Below, in pieces: positions 1 through 6,639 of a DNA stretch of 18,527 nucleotides (position 1 is its first letter; every line of letters starts with the position of its first letter). Made by a program: the position numbers and the translations under genes. This DNA is from CBDTTM01 sp965363355 (GTDB taxonomy: Bacteria > Bacillota > Negativicutes > Selenomonadales > Selenomonadaceae). The DNA lies in assembly GCA_965363355.1 (NCBI GenBank), contig CBDTTM010000031.1:1-18527 (forward strand), read 5' to 3'. Under the pieces are notes generated by a model. That model did no database searches and was not told the DNA's origin. It saw only the letters and a list, made by a program, of their open reading frames with translations.

Positions 1-510
1 GCCTCTATCTAAGATAAAAGCTATAGATTGGTCAAAAGCCAGCAGTATTGCTTTATCAAGACTATCATTTTCTGCAAGGCGCCTCAGTTCTTCTACTCCG
101 GGATACTTGCGATTCGGTTCTATCATATCGGCTAGATAAATGATTTTATCCAAAGGTGTCATGTTAGGCCCACCAACCGTGTGTCGCCAAATAGCCTGCC
201 GGACCTCAGGATCTTTTATCCCATAAACTTCCGGCAATATCTCTGCTCCTATATAAGCATGGAGCAAAAGCGGTATTGCCGCTTCTACATAAGAAACAGA
301 AATATCTCTTTTCTGAGCAAGCTCTAGTAGATCACTTGTGGGAAAAGCACGTCCACAATCATGCAACAGTCCTGCCAAATAGGCTTTTTCTTCTGAAACA
401 TCATATTTCCTCGCTAAACGAACTGCCGTTTCACTGACAGCAATTGAATGCTGGTACCGAGCCGGCTTTATCTTTGCGGCCAATTTCGTTTCTAAGTCTT
501 TTCTTTCCAT
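1..510 (-). CDS. yqeK: YqeK-type HD-domain Ap4A hydrolase, 3' end cut off by the window edge
   Basis: My own translation of the minus strand gives an open frame of 170 codons from ATG at 510 to base 1 with no stop, so the C-terminus lies outside the window (the family is about 190 residues). It shows the HD-phosphohydrolase layout: H21 (RYQHS), H50-D51 (LLHDCGR), H84, H110 (IWRHTVG) and D128 (YLADMIEPNR), the expected metal ligands. YqeK proteins of Gram-positive bacteria hydrolyse diadenosine tetraphosphate symmetrically to ADP, which limits this stress-linked dinucleotide in the cytoplasm. It follows nadD, as is usual in Firmicutes, but here a strong terminator lies between them, so it may need its own promoter or readthrough; I found no convincing promoter. 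An in-frame ATG at 516 is an alternative start: an AAAGGA lies 4 bases before that one and 10 bases before ATG 510. Confidence 0.92.
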   Translation of the reverse strand, partial: MERKDLETKLAAKIKPARYQHSIAVSETAVRLARKYDVSEEKAYLAGLLHDCGRAFPTSDLLELAQKRDISVSYVEAAIPLLLHAYIGAEILPEVYGIKDPEVRQAIWRHTVGGPNMTPLDKIIYLADMIEPNRKYPGVEELRRLAENDSLDKAILLAFDQSIAFILDRG

Positions 511-571
511 ATACATCAAGTCCTTTATAAACAATTCGCTGCCAATGCAGTATTTTCCTGTAACGACCACA

Positions 572-597
572 GAAAAAAAGCCCGTCGACGGGCTTTT
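572..597 (-). terminator. Intrinsic terminator at the nadD stop codon
   Basis: A perfect hairpin with arms 576-584 and 589-597 and a TCGA loop, read on the minus strand as AAAAGCCCG-TCGA-CGGGCTTTT. It is followed by an unbroken run of seven T on the minus strand (573-579). The first bases of the hairpin overlap the nadD stop codon (597-599). The GC-rich core, short loop and U-tract are a textbook Rho-independent terminator for transcription leaving nadD. It could work on the plus strand only weakly (four T). Confidence 0.85.
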
Positions 598-1220
598 CAG
601 TGTCCTTGTAAATACAGACCTTCCTTGTAAATATATTGTTCAACCTGCTCTGGGACAATATATTTTATAGAATACCCTTTTTTTATGCGCTCTCTTATAT
701 CTGTCGATGATATCTCAAGTTCCGGTGTGGCCAGGCGATGGATTCTTTTTTGGCCTAAATCACCAAAGTATTCACGAATATTATCGACATCTGGTACACA
801 CCCTTGGCGTGTAGCGGCAATAAATTGACAAATCCCCAAAAGCTCTTCGATTCTGTCCCATGTTGGAATCTCTTGGATTGCATCGGCTCCCGTAATAAAA
901 TAAATTTCTGAAGACTTCCCAAATCGTTTAGAAAGTTCATAAATCGTATCGATTGTATACGATGGGCCTGGCCGATTCATTTCAAGAGAAGAAACTTGAA
1001 AATGCGGGTTTGAACAAGTAGCCAGCAAAGTCATCACAAATCGATGGATTGCAGGAGTTACCTGCTGTTCTTGTTTATGTGGTGGATTCGCTGCTGGTAT
1101 GAATAGTACCTTGTCCAATTTATATTCATCTCGGACAGCTTCTGCTGTCATTAGATGCCCTACATGGATTGGATCAAATGTACCGCCTAAAATCCCAACT
1201 CTTTGTATTTGCTCCGACAT
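597..1220 (-). CDS. nadD: Nicotinate-nucleotide adenylyltransferase NadD
   Basis: A 207-residue protein that transfers AMP from ATP to nicotinate mononucleotide, giving deamido-NAD in NAD biosynthesis. It has the nucleotidyltransferase signature GGTFDPIHVGH at residues 12-22 (the HxGH motif binds ATP phosphates), a second substrate region around SYTIDT (87-92) and GADA (111-114), and the C-terminal ISSTDIR motif (170-176) typical of NadD. The length is normal for the family. The ATG at 1220 is preceded by GGAG with a seven-base gap. The gene lies 10 bases after the small membrane-protein gene and is probably co-transcribed with proBA. Its stop codon is embedded in a strong terminator. Confidence 0.97.
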   Translation of the reverse strand: MSEQIQRVGILGGTFDPIHVGHLMTAEAVRDEYKLDKVLFIPAANPPHKQEQQVTPAIHRFVMTLLATCSNPHFQVSSLEMNRPGPSYTIDTIYELSKRFGKSSEIYFITGADAIQEIPTWDRIEELLGICQFIAATRQGCVPDVDNIREYFGDLGQKRIHRLATPELEISSTDIRERIKKGYSIKYIVPEQVEQYIYKEGLYLQGH

Positions 1221-1230
1221 AGCATTACTC

Positions 1231-1386
1231 CTATAAACGTATTATTCGTTTCATTATTACAAGCACAATAATGATTGTCACAGCAATAATAAAAATCGCC
1301 CGCAAATCATCAATAAAGTCGTGCCGCCCCTTCGGAGTTTTTATATACTGGCAAAGGGTTTGAACATACCGCAAAAAAAGTTGCAT
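1231..1386 (-). CDS. Small predicted single-pass membrane protein, function unknown
   Basis: A 51-residue frame between proA and nadD. Residues about 27-45 (a run rich in I, V, L, A and T) form a clear hydrophobic segment preceded by DD and followed by a basic end (MKRIIRL). The N-terminal half is short and basic (RYVQ, KTPKGRHD), so the protein looks like a tail-anchored or single-pass peptide. I chose ATG 1386 because GGTGA sits just before it, immediately after the proA end. The in-frame ATG at 1413, inside proA, has no ribosome binding site and would give 60 residues. Spacing to proA (4 bases) and nadD (10 bases) suggests translation within the operon. I do not recognise the family and assign no function. 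That it is a real gene is inferred from position, the hydrophobic segment and the gap it fills exactly. Confidence 0.6.
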   Translation of the reverse strand: MQLFLRYVQTLCQYIKTPKGRHDFIDDLRAIFIIAVTIIIVLVIMKRIIRL

Positions 1387-1390
1387 ACAT

Positions 1391-2644
1391 TCACCGCACT
1401 TGGCCTTCACCATAAATCAAATATTTCGTGCTGGTGAGTTCTTCAAGTCCCATCGGACCTCTCGCATGCAGCTTTTGCGTACTGATACCGATTTCTGCAC
1501 CAAAACCAAATTCAAAACCATCGGTAAAACGCGTTGATGCATTGACATACACAGCCGCCGCATCGACTCTTTGTTGAAACTTACGAGCATTATCATAATC
1601 TTTTGTCACAATAGCTTCTGAATGTTTCGTATTATATTTTGTAATATGGGCAATTGCCTCGTCAATATCTCCAACTACCTTCACCGACAAGATCAATTCC
1701 CCGTATTCTTCAGCCCAGTCCTCTTCCGTCGCTGCAAGAATATCTGGCACATAGCTTCTTGTTTTTTCACAACCGCGGACTTCAACGCCTTTCGCCTTCA
1801 TTTCGGCAATGACAAGCGGTAAAAACGCAGGTGCAATCGCCTCATGCACCAACAATGTTTCCATCGCATTACAGACAGCTGGACGAGTCGTCTTGGCGTT
1901 GATCGCTATAGCTGTCGCCATAGCAAGATCAGCGGTCGCATCGACAAAGGTATGACAGACTCCACTTCCCGTTTCAATGACAGGAACCGAACTATTTTCG
2001 ACTACAGCCTTTATCAAAGAGCGGCCACCACGCGGAATAATTACATCCAAATGCCCATTTAAGCGCAGCATATGCTGTACAGCTGCTCGGTCCGTTGAAT
2101 CAATGAATTGTAAAGCCCCCTCAGGGATTCCTGCTGTATAGGCAGCCTTCATCAACACGGAAACAATGGCCAAGTTCGAAGAAATTGCCTCTGAACCGCC
2201 TTTAAGTAGTACTGCATTCCCCGATTTCAAGCAAAGCCCAGCAGCATCAGCCGTTACATTCGGACGAGCTTCATAAATAATTCCAATAACACCTAGAGGG
2301 ACTCGCACTTTACGGATTTCTAAGCCATTCGGTCGACGGGTAGAACTACAGCCCTGTCCGATGGGATCCGGTAAAGCAGCAGTCTGTCTGAGGCCTTCAG
2401 CCATCTGTGCAATTCGGTCCTCATTGAGCATCAAACGATCGAGCATGGATCGTTTGATGCCTTTTTGCCTGGCCATTTCCAAATCCTTCTGATTTTCTGT
2501 CAAAATCAGCTCTTGCCGTTTGAGCAAGGCATCCGCCATCGCTAATAAAGCTTGATTTTTCACTTCAGTCGAAAGTACTGCAAGTTCCGTCGCTGCATGT
2601 TGCGCCATAACAGCCTTAGCTTTGATTTCTTCTTCTAAACTCAT
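1391..2644 (-). CDS. proA: Gamma-glutamyl phosphate reductase ProA
   Basis: A 417-residue cytosolic enzyme that reduces gamma-glutamyl phosphate with NADPH to glutamate-5-semialdehyde, the second step of proline synthesis. It belongs to the aldehyde dehydrogenase fold. The catalytic cysteine is C258 in RPAVCNAMET (254-263). Other family features are VPLGVIGIIYEARPNVT (115-131), the GSGVCHTFVD segment (226-235) and the C-terminal HARGPMGLEELTSTKY (393-408). The start ATG at 2644 follows a GGGGG ribosome binding site at an eight-base distance. It lies 25 bases after proB, so the two enzymes, which pass on an unstable acyl phosphate, are made together. Length and motifs are normal. Confidence 0.98.
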   Translation of the reverse strand: MSLEEEIKAKAVMAQHAATELAVLSTEVKNQALLAMADALLKRQELILTENQKDLEMARQKGIKRSMLDRLMLNEDRIAQMAEGLRQTAALPDPIGQGCSSTRRPNGLEIRKVRVPLGVIGIIYEARPNVTADAAGLCLKSGNAVLLKGGSEAISSNLAIVSVLMKAAYTAGIPEGALQFIDSTDRAAVQHMLRLNGHLDVIIPRGGRSLIKAVVENSSVPVIETGSGVCHTFVDATADLAMATAIAINAKTTRPAVCNAMETLLVHEAIAPAFLPLVIAEMKAKGVEVRGCEKTRSYVPDILAATEEDWAEEYGELILSVKVVGDIDEAIAHITKYNTKHSEAIVTKDYDNARKFQQRVDAAAVYVNASTRFTDGFEFGFGAEIGISTQKLHARGPMGLEELTSTKYLIYGEGQVR

Positions 2645-2669
2645 ACGAACAACCCCCTCTAAGAGATAT

Positions 2670-3797
2670 TTAAACCATCAATACCATATTGTCTCGATGA
2701 ATGACTTCTTTATGCACGGTCCCCTCTAATATATCGGCAATTTCATTGGTTTGTTTGCCAATGATTTTTTCGAGAGACTCCGCCTTGTAATTTACGATGC
2801 CCCTTGCTATTTCTCGGCCTGAGACCGAAAGGACCCGCACGGTGTTCCCCGCCGAAAATTCACCTTCAAATCCCAAGACTCCAGCTGCAAGCAAACTCGA
2901 TCCATCTTTGAGCATTGCTGTTTCACAGCCCTTATCTACGACAATATCGCCTGCAATCGAGCGGCCAAAGGCCAGCCAACTCTTTCTCACCTTTAGATGA
3001 TATTCTTTTGCCGGAAATAATGTACCAATGATTTGCCCCTTGAGCACTTGCCGCAGTACTTCATCACGCTGCCCAGAAGCAATCACCATAGCAACGCCAG
3101 AATTGACCGCTATCTTAGCCGCTTGGATTTTTGTGTACATGCCACCCGTGCCAAGTTTGGATCCAGCACCGCCAGCCAGTTTTTCTACAGCCGGTGTTAT
3201 CTCCTCTATACAATCAATCAGCCTTGCTGTTTTGTCCGTTTGCGGATTTGCTGTATAAACGCCTTCAATATCCGACAAGATGACCAAAGCATCCGCATCG
3301 ACAAGCGTGGCCACGGTAGCTGACAATGTATCATTATCCCCGATTTTGAGTTCATCTACAGCGATTGCATCATTTTCATTGATAATTGGAATAACTGCCA
3401 TCTTAAGCAGGGTAAGCAGTGCATTACGTGAATTCATATATTGGTTATGACGCAAAGAGTTCTCTTTTGTCAACAACACCTGTGCCACAGTTTGACCGTA
3501 TTCGGCAAAAATCTTTTCGTAGATATGCATCAATATTCCCTGTCCAACAGCTGCCAAAGCCTGCTTTTCAGGAATTGTTTTCGGCCGTTCAGCTATACCC
3601 ATCCGATCGAGCCCCGCCCCCACTGCACCAGACGTAACCAAAATGATTTCTCTGCCTTCGTTGGCCAGATCGGCCAATTCTCTGACAAGTTTTTCGATTC
3701 GATAAAGATTCAGTTTGCCCGTCGCATGTGTTAAAGTGCTCGTACCAACCTTAATGACAATGCGCCTAGCTTCCATTAGCTCTTTCCGTATCTCCAT
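2670..3797 (-). CDS. proB: Glutamate 5-kinase ProB with C-terminal PUA domain
   Basis: A 375-residue enzyme that phosphorylates glutamate with ATP, the first and normally proline-inhibited step of proline synthesis. Residues about 10-265 form the amino-acid kinase domain: IKVGTS (15-20), VTSGAVGAG (54-62), INENDAIA (139-146), IGDNDTLSA (152-160), LSDIEGVYTANP (174-185) and GTGGMYTKIQAA (216-227). Residues about 277-355 form the PUA domain found in many bacterial ProB proteins. The start ATG 3797 has GGGGG eight bases upstream. It follows yhbY by 28 bases and precedes proA by 25, so it probably belongs to one transcript with obgE and yhbY. I see no attenuator or T-box in the short gaps, so control by proline is presumably at the enzyme level. 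Confidence 0.98.
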   Translation of the reverse strand: MEIRKELMEARRIVIKVGTSTLTHATGKLNLYRIEKLVRELADLANEGREIILVTSGAVGAGLDRMGIAERPKTIPEKQALAAVGQGILMHIYEKIFAEYGQTVAQVLLTKENSLRHNQYMNSRNALLTLLKMAVIPIINENDAIAVDELKIGDNDTLSATVATLVDADALVILSDIEGVYTANPQTDKTARLIDCIEEITPAVEKLAGGAGSKLGTGGMYTKIQAAKIAVNSGVAMVIASGQRDEVLRQVLKGQIIGTLFPAKEYHLKVRKSWLAFGRSIAGDIVVDKGCETAMLKDGSSLLAAGVLGFEGEFSAGNTVRVLSVSGREIARGIVNYKAESLEKIIGKQTNEIADILEGTVHKEVIHRDNMVLMV

Positions 3798-3825
3798 GCC
3801 TGCCGCCCCCTTTAAAGCCTCATTC

Positions 3826-4131
3826 TTACTTTGGCAACTCTATTTTAGACTTATTGAAATTCTTTTTATATAAAAGTCCATTGCGGCCTATGACTTGCAC
3901 AAGATTCGTATCGGCTCTTTCTGCCAGCATCGTCAAGACTGCTTCTGGCTCTTCTAAGCAATTTTGCAGAACGCGAACCTTAATCAGTTCACGGGCCTTT
4001 ACTGCTTCTCTAGCACTTTCAACAACAGCCGGGGTAAGGCCTTCTTTACCGATTTGGACAACAGGCTCCATGGTAACCCCCATAGAACGTAAAAATCTCT
4101 TTTGTTTTCCTGTCAATGTATTACGGATCAA
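3826..4131 (-). CDS. yhbY: CRM-domain RNA-binding protein YhbY, ribosome assembly
   Basis: A 101-residue single CRM (CRS1/YhbY) domain protein. The conserved opening LTGKQKRFLRS (6-16), the VQIGKEGLT segment (26-34) and the late GRNG loop in VIGRNGLLYKK are typical; the GxxG loop is the likely RNA-contact site. In E. coli the homologue associates with pre-50S particles, which fits its position right after obgE (18 bases) whose product also works on the large subunit. Translation starts at TTG 4131: an AGGAGG lies seven bases upstream, and no nearby ATG competes. The strong ribosome binding site probably compensates for the rare start codon. The next gene is proB. Confidence 0.93.
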   Translation of the reverse strand: MIRNTLTGKQKRFLRSMGVTMEPVVQIGKEGLTPAVVESAREAVKARELIKVRVLQNCLEEPEAVLTMLAERADTNLVQVIGRNGLLYKKNFNKSKIELPK

Positions 4132-4149
4132 ACTTTCTTCCTCCTCAAA

Positions 4150-5424
4150 TCAAACTCTATATTCAAATTCCATCAGGCCGATATGCACGGTATCGCCTTC
4201 TTTGATTCCTTTTTCTCTGAGCTTTTCTTCAATGCCCTTGATGCGCCAAATATATTGGAACCGGCGAACCGCTTCATCATTAGCAAAATTCGTCATTGCA
4301 ACTAATTTCTCCAAAGATTTTCCCGAAACCACAAAATCACCGCTCATATCACGGGAAATGACAATCTCATCGCCTTCTTTAGCCTCATAGACTTTGACGC
4401 CTTCATTTGTTTCTGGCTCTTCCACATATTCATCAACCATTTGGGATACTGTCTCGAGCAACGGCTGCAGGCCGCCTTTTGTAGCTGCTGAAATAGGGAA
4501 TATCTTTACCCCTTCATCTGCTGCCAGTTTTTCCAAACGAGCATAGTTTTCTTTAGCTTCTGGCAAATCCATCTTATTAGCAGCAATTACCTGTGGTCGT
4601 TTTGCAATGCGTTCACTATAACGTTTGAGTTCTGCATTGATTTTATAATAATCTTCCACAGGATCTCGCCCTTCGATTCCTGACGCATCGAGCACATGGA
4701 TGATAACCTTCGTGCGTTCGACATGTCTTAGAAAATCATGGCCTAGTCCCACGCCTTCAGCAGCGCCTTCAATGAGGCCAGGAATATCCGCCATGACAAA
4801 GCTGTGACCTTCATCTAAGCTTACCACCCCAAGGACTGGTGTAATCGTCGTGAAATGATAATCTGCGATTTCTGGACGCGCCGCTGAAACCGAGGCAATC
4901 AAACTCGACTTGCCTACGCTTGGATAACCTACAAGACCAACATCAGCGAGCAGTTTAAGTTCCAGTACCAGCTGACGGCTTTCACCTGGTTCCCCAAGTT
5001 CTGCAAAGGTTGGAGCACGATTGGCACTGCTCGAGAATTTAGCATTTCCTCTACCGCCTCTACCGCCTTTAGCAATCACTGCCTGTTGGCCGATTTCTGT
5101 TAAATCAGCTAGGATTTCATCTGTTTCCTCGTCTTTGATCAAGGTACCCTGTGGAACTTTGATATAGCAAGTTGGTGCACTATGCCCATACTGATTCTTT
5201 ATATCTCCATTTTCGCCATTTTTCCCGACAAACTTTCGATTGAAGCGAAAATCGAGCAATGTATTCATGTTATTGTCGACGATAAATACGATATCGGCAC
5301 CTCGTCCGCCATCACCACCAGCTGGACCGCCTTTTGGAATAAATTTTTCACGGCGAAAAGCTGACTTGCCATTGCCTCCATTACCGGCTTTAACCGATAC
5401 TTTTGTTCTATCTATAAATTGCAT
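4150..5424 (-). CDS. obgE: Obg GTPase, 50S ribosome assembly and stress
   Basis: A 424-residue P-loop GTPase required for late assembly of the 50S subunit and linked to stringent-response and growth control. Residues 1-158 form the glycine-rich Obg fold (GGNGK, KGGPAGGDGGRG, GGRGGRGNAKF). The G domain follows: G1 GYPSVGKS (166-173), G2 FTTITP (191-196), G3 DIPG (213-216), G4 NKMD (283-286) and G5 ISA (311-313). Residues about 345-424 are the OCT domain carried by Gram-positive Obg proteins. ATG 5424 has AGGAG five bases upstream. It follows rpmA, as in many bacteria, but two hairpins in the 149-base gap suggest partial termination or processing between them. It leads into yhbY and proBA. Confidence 0.98.
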   Translation of the reverse strand: MQFIDRTKVSVKAGNGGNGKSAFRREKFIPKGGPAGGDGGRGADIVFIVDNNMNTLLDFRFNRKFVGKNGENGDIKNQYGHSAPTCYIKVPQGTLIKDEETDEILADLTEIGQQAVIAKGGRGGRGNAKFSSSANRAPTFAELGEPGESRQLVLELKLLADVGLVGYPSVGKSSLIASVSAARPEIADYHFTTITPVLGVVSLDEGHSFVMADIPGLIEGAAEGVGLGHDFLRHVERTKVIIHVLDASGIEGRDPVEDYYKINAELKRYSERIAKRPQVIAANKMDLPEAKENYARLEKLAADEGVKIFPISAATKGGLQPLLETVSQMVDEYVEEPETNEGVKVYEAKEGDEIVISRDMSGDFVVSGKSLEKLVAMTNFANDEAVRRFQYIWRIKGIEEKLREKGIKEGDTVHIGLMEFEYRV

Positions 5425-5449
5425 AGTTTCTCCTTTTTCCTAACCTTTC

Positions 5450-5504
5450 TTGTGATGTATAAAAAGCTGGTATTGATTGAATACCAGCTTTTTATACATC
5501 ACAA
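5450..5504 (-). terminator. 55-base perfect hairpin between rpmA and obgE
   Basis: Arms 5450-5474 and 5480-5504 are exact reverse complements over 25 bp with a five-base loop (5475-5479). The inner part has an A5/T5-flanked GCTGGTATT stem, so both strands read as an intrinsic terminator ending in TTTTT. The outer part extends the stem well beyond what a terminator needs. On the minus strand it lies 25 bases before the obgE start codon, outside its ribosome binding site. Possible roles are partial terminator after rpmA, double-stranded RNA processing site, or operator palindrome. The structure is certain; the role is inferred. Confidence 0.7.
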
Positions 5505-5527
5505 CCAACTCAGCCGCTAAATACACA

Positions 5528-5558
5528 AATACCTGCGACTATAAAAGGCGCAGGTATT
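5528..5558 (-). terminator. Hairpin directly after rpmA
   Basis: A perfect 10-bp stem (arms 5528-5537 and 5549-5558, AATACCTGCG and its complement) with an 11-base loop, starting 15 bases after the rpmA stop codon. On the minus strand it is followed by TTTGTGTATTT rather than a clean U-run, so as a terminator it is weak. It may instead protect the 3' end of the ribosomal-protein mRNA. It stands upstream of the much longer hairpin at 5450-5504, and together they form a tandem pair in one gap. Confidence 0.55.
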
Positions 5559-5573
5559 CATTCTTCACATAGC

Positions 5574-5861
5574 TTATTCTACAGCATAAACGCTAATCTG
5601 TCTGTTATAGCGGCCGGCACGTTCAAACGTAACCTTCCCAGCTATCTTAGCGAATAAAGTATCATCTCTACCGATTCCAACGTTCTGGCCCGGATGGAAG
5701 TGAGTCCCTCTCTGACGAACTAAAATACTGCCTGCTGTTACAACTGTGCCGTCATGTTCTTTTACACCCAAACGTTTGGATTCGCTGTCGCGTCCATTAC
5801 GCGTGCTGCTAACCCCTTTTTTATGGGCGAATAACTGTAAATCAAAGTTAAACATACTCAT
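5574..5861 (-). CDS. rpmA: Ribosomal protein L27 with cleavable N-terminal prepeptide
   Basis: Protein bL27 of the 50S subunit, whose N-terminal tail reaches towards the peptidyl-transferase centre. The conserved core starts at AHKKGVSSTRNGRDS and continues SKRLGVKEHDGTVV and GSILVRQRGTHFHPG. It is preceded by FNFDLQLF, the hydrophobic prepeptide of Firmicutes L27 that the Prp protease removes before the alanine, as in S. aureus. Two ATGs compete, 5861 (MSMFNF) and 5855 (MFNF); the AGGAGG lies 4 and 10 bases before them respectively. Start 5855 would give exactly nine residues before the cleavage point, the same as in S. aureus. The longer frame upstream (to 5891) lies inside prp and has no ribosome binding site. 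The prp gene directly precedes it. Confidence 0.96.
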   Translation of the reverse strand: MSMFNFDLQLFAHKKGVSSTRNGRDSESKRLGVKEHDGTVVTAGSILVRQRGTHFHPGQNVGIGRDDTLFAKIAGKVTFERAGRYNRQISVYAVE

Positions 5862-5862
5862 T

Positions 5863-5871
5863 TCACCTCCT
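5863..5871 (-). promoter_or_regulatory. rpmA ribosome binding site overlapping the prp stop codon
   Basis: The minus-strand AGGAGGTGA is a full-length complement of the 16S rRNA 3' end. Its last three bases are the stop codon of prp, so a ribosome finishing prp ends on the initiation site of rpmA. This suggests coupled translation of the protease and its substrate, with the strong site giving rpmA a far higher output than prp. Confidence 0.8.
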
Positions 5872-6183
5872 GTGCTCTGTAATTCGAACACCTTGCGGAT
5901 TTATATTTTCGATCTCTAAAAGTCCTAAAAGCATCGTTTCCAAAATAGCTTCGGTCAAATCATCCGGTTCGTCTTTTAGCTTCATATACAAGTCCCCACT
6001 CGCCACTTTATAATCAAGCTGACGATGCAAATGCTTGCCCACGCCTAAAAGAGCCGTCTGTGCTAAGCTTGAAACTGCCGCACACACAATATCCTCTCCA
6101 TGCTTCGCTGTACCGGAATGTCCAGTAACCGAAAAGCTGGAAATCTTACCCTCTGTTTGACGAAAAATCTTAATCTTAATCAT
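5863..6183 (-). CDS. prp: Prp, cysteine protease that matures ribosomal protein L27
   Basis: A 106-residue protein of the YsxB/Prp (DUF464) family, which cleaves the N-terminal prepeptide from L27 in Firmicutes and related groups. The catalytic pair is visible as H22 in TGHSG (20-24) and C34 in DIVCAAVS (31-38), the same positions as in the S. aureus enzyme. It sits between rplU and rpmA, the standard place. Its ATG overlaps the rplU stop by one base (TAATG) and has no strong ribosome binding site, so translation is probably coupled to rplU and modest, which suits an enzyme next to a highly made ribosomal protein. The L27 encoded next door has the matching substrate sequence. Confidence 0.95.
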   Translation of the reverse strand: MIKIKIFRQTEGKISSFSVTGHSGTAKHGEDIVCAAVSSLAQTALLGVGKHLHRQLDYKVASGDLYMKLKDEPDDLTEAILETMLLGLLEIENINPQGVRITEHRR

Positions 6184-6494
6184 TAAGCTTCGATTTTTTC
6201 GATAACTACTTTAGTGAACGGCTGACGATGACCCTGGCGACGACGATAATTGGATTTTGCTTTATATTTGAAAACAAGAATCTTTTTATCTTTGCCCTGA
6301 GCTTCAACTTTAGCCGTTACCTTAGCACCATCAACCAATGGTTTGCCGATAACAACTTCATCATCTTTAACAACTGTGAGAACTTCGTCAAAAGTAACGA
6401 CATCGCCTTCACCAGCTATTAATTTTTCAACGGTAATAACATCGCCTTCTGCTACACGATATTGTTTGCCGCCTGTTTTAATAATTGCGTACAT
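6183..6494 (-). CDS. rplU: Ribosomal protein L21
   Basis: A 103-residue bL21, which binds 23S rRNA in the 50S subunit. It begins MYAIIKTGGKQYRV, the family signature, and ends with the basic YKAKSNYRRRQGHRQPFT block (about 77-94) that contacts rRNA. ATG 6494 follows GGAGG at an eight-base distance. It is the first gene of the rplU-prp-rpmA unit, and a near-consensus promoter and a structured leader precede it, so the unit has its own start independent of rng. Confidence 0.98.
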   Translation of the reverse strand: MYAIIKTGGKQYRVAEGDVITVEKLIAGEGDVVTFDEVLTVVKDDEVVIGKPLVDGAKVTAKVEAQGKDKKILVFKYKAKSNYRRRQGHRQPFTKVVIEKIEA

Positions 6495-6602
6495 AGATTA
6501 CACCTCCCTGCAAATTTACTCGCCGATTACGGTATGCCTCAAAGAGCCATTTTTACGACCTCACCGTGCGGTTGGGGAAAAGCACCTCAAACGTGCTTAC
6601 AA
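6495..6602 (-). ncRNA. Structured 5' leader of rplU, probable L21 leader
   Basis: About 105 bases lie between the predicted transcription start (near 6602) and the rplU start codon. The RNA can form a hairpin AAGCAC/GTGCTT (6580-6585 with 6593-6598, seven-base loop). A second domain is closed by ACGGT/ACCGT (6563-6567 with 6529-6533). Firmicutes carry a described L21 leader motif in this exact position, thought to let a ribosomal protein regulate its own operon. Position, length and paired segments fit, but I could not compare it with the family model, so membership is inferred. Confidence 0.6.
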
Positions 6603-6608
6603 CATGAA

Positions 6609-6637
6609 ATTCTACCATATCGCATTGAACTTGTCAA
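6609..6637 (-). promoter_or_regulatory. Sigma-A type promoter for rplU-prp-rpmA
   Basis: On the minus strand TTGACA (6632-6637) is separated by exactly 17 bases from TAGAAT (6609-6614). The -35 box is perfect and the -10 box has five of six consensus bases. It begins three bases past the rng stop codon and predicts a transcript starting near 6602, leaving a leader of about 105 bases before rplU. This is the best promoter in the window. Confidence 0.88.
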
Positions 6638-6639
6638 TC

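Noticed and set aside
3854..4390. A 178-codon plus-strand frame across yhbY and the end of obgE
   Set aside because: It spans two real minus-strand genes and their gap; its composition is Ser/Thr-rich antisense sequence with no recognisable motif.
6580..6598. Hairpin in the rplU leader as an intrinsic terminator for rng
   Set aside because: The six-bp stem is followed by TTCCCC rather than a T-run, and it lies inside the leader downstream of the promoter.
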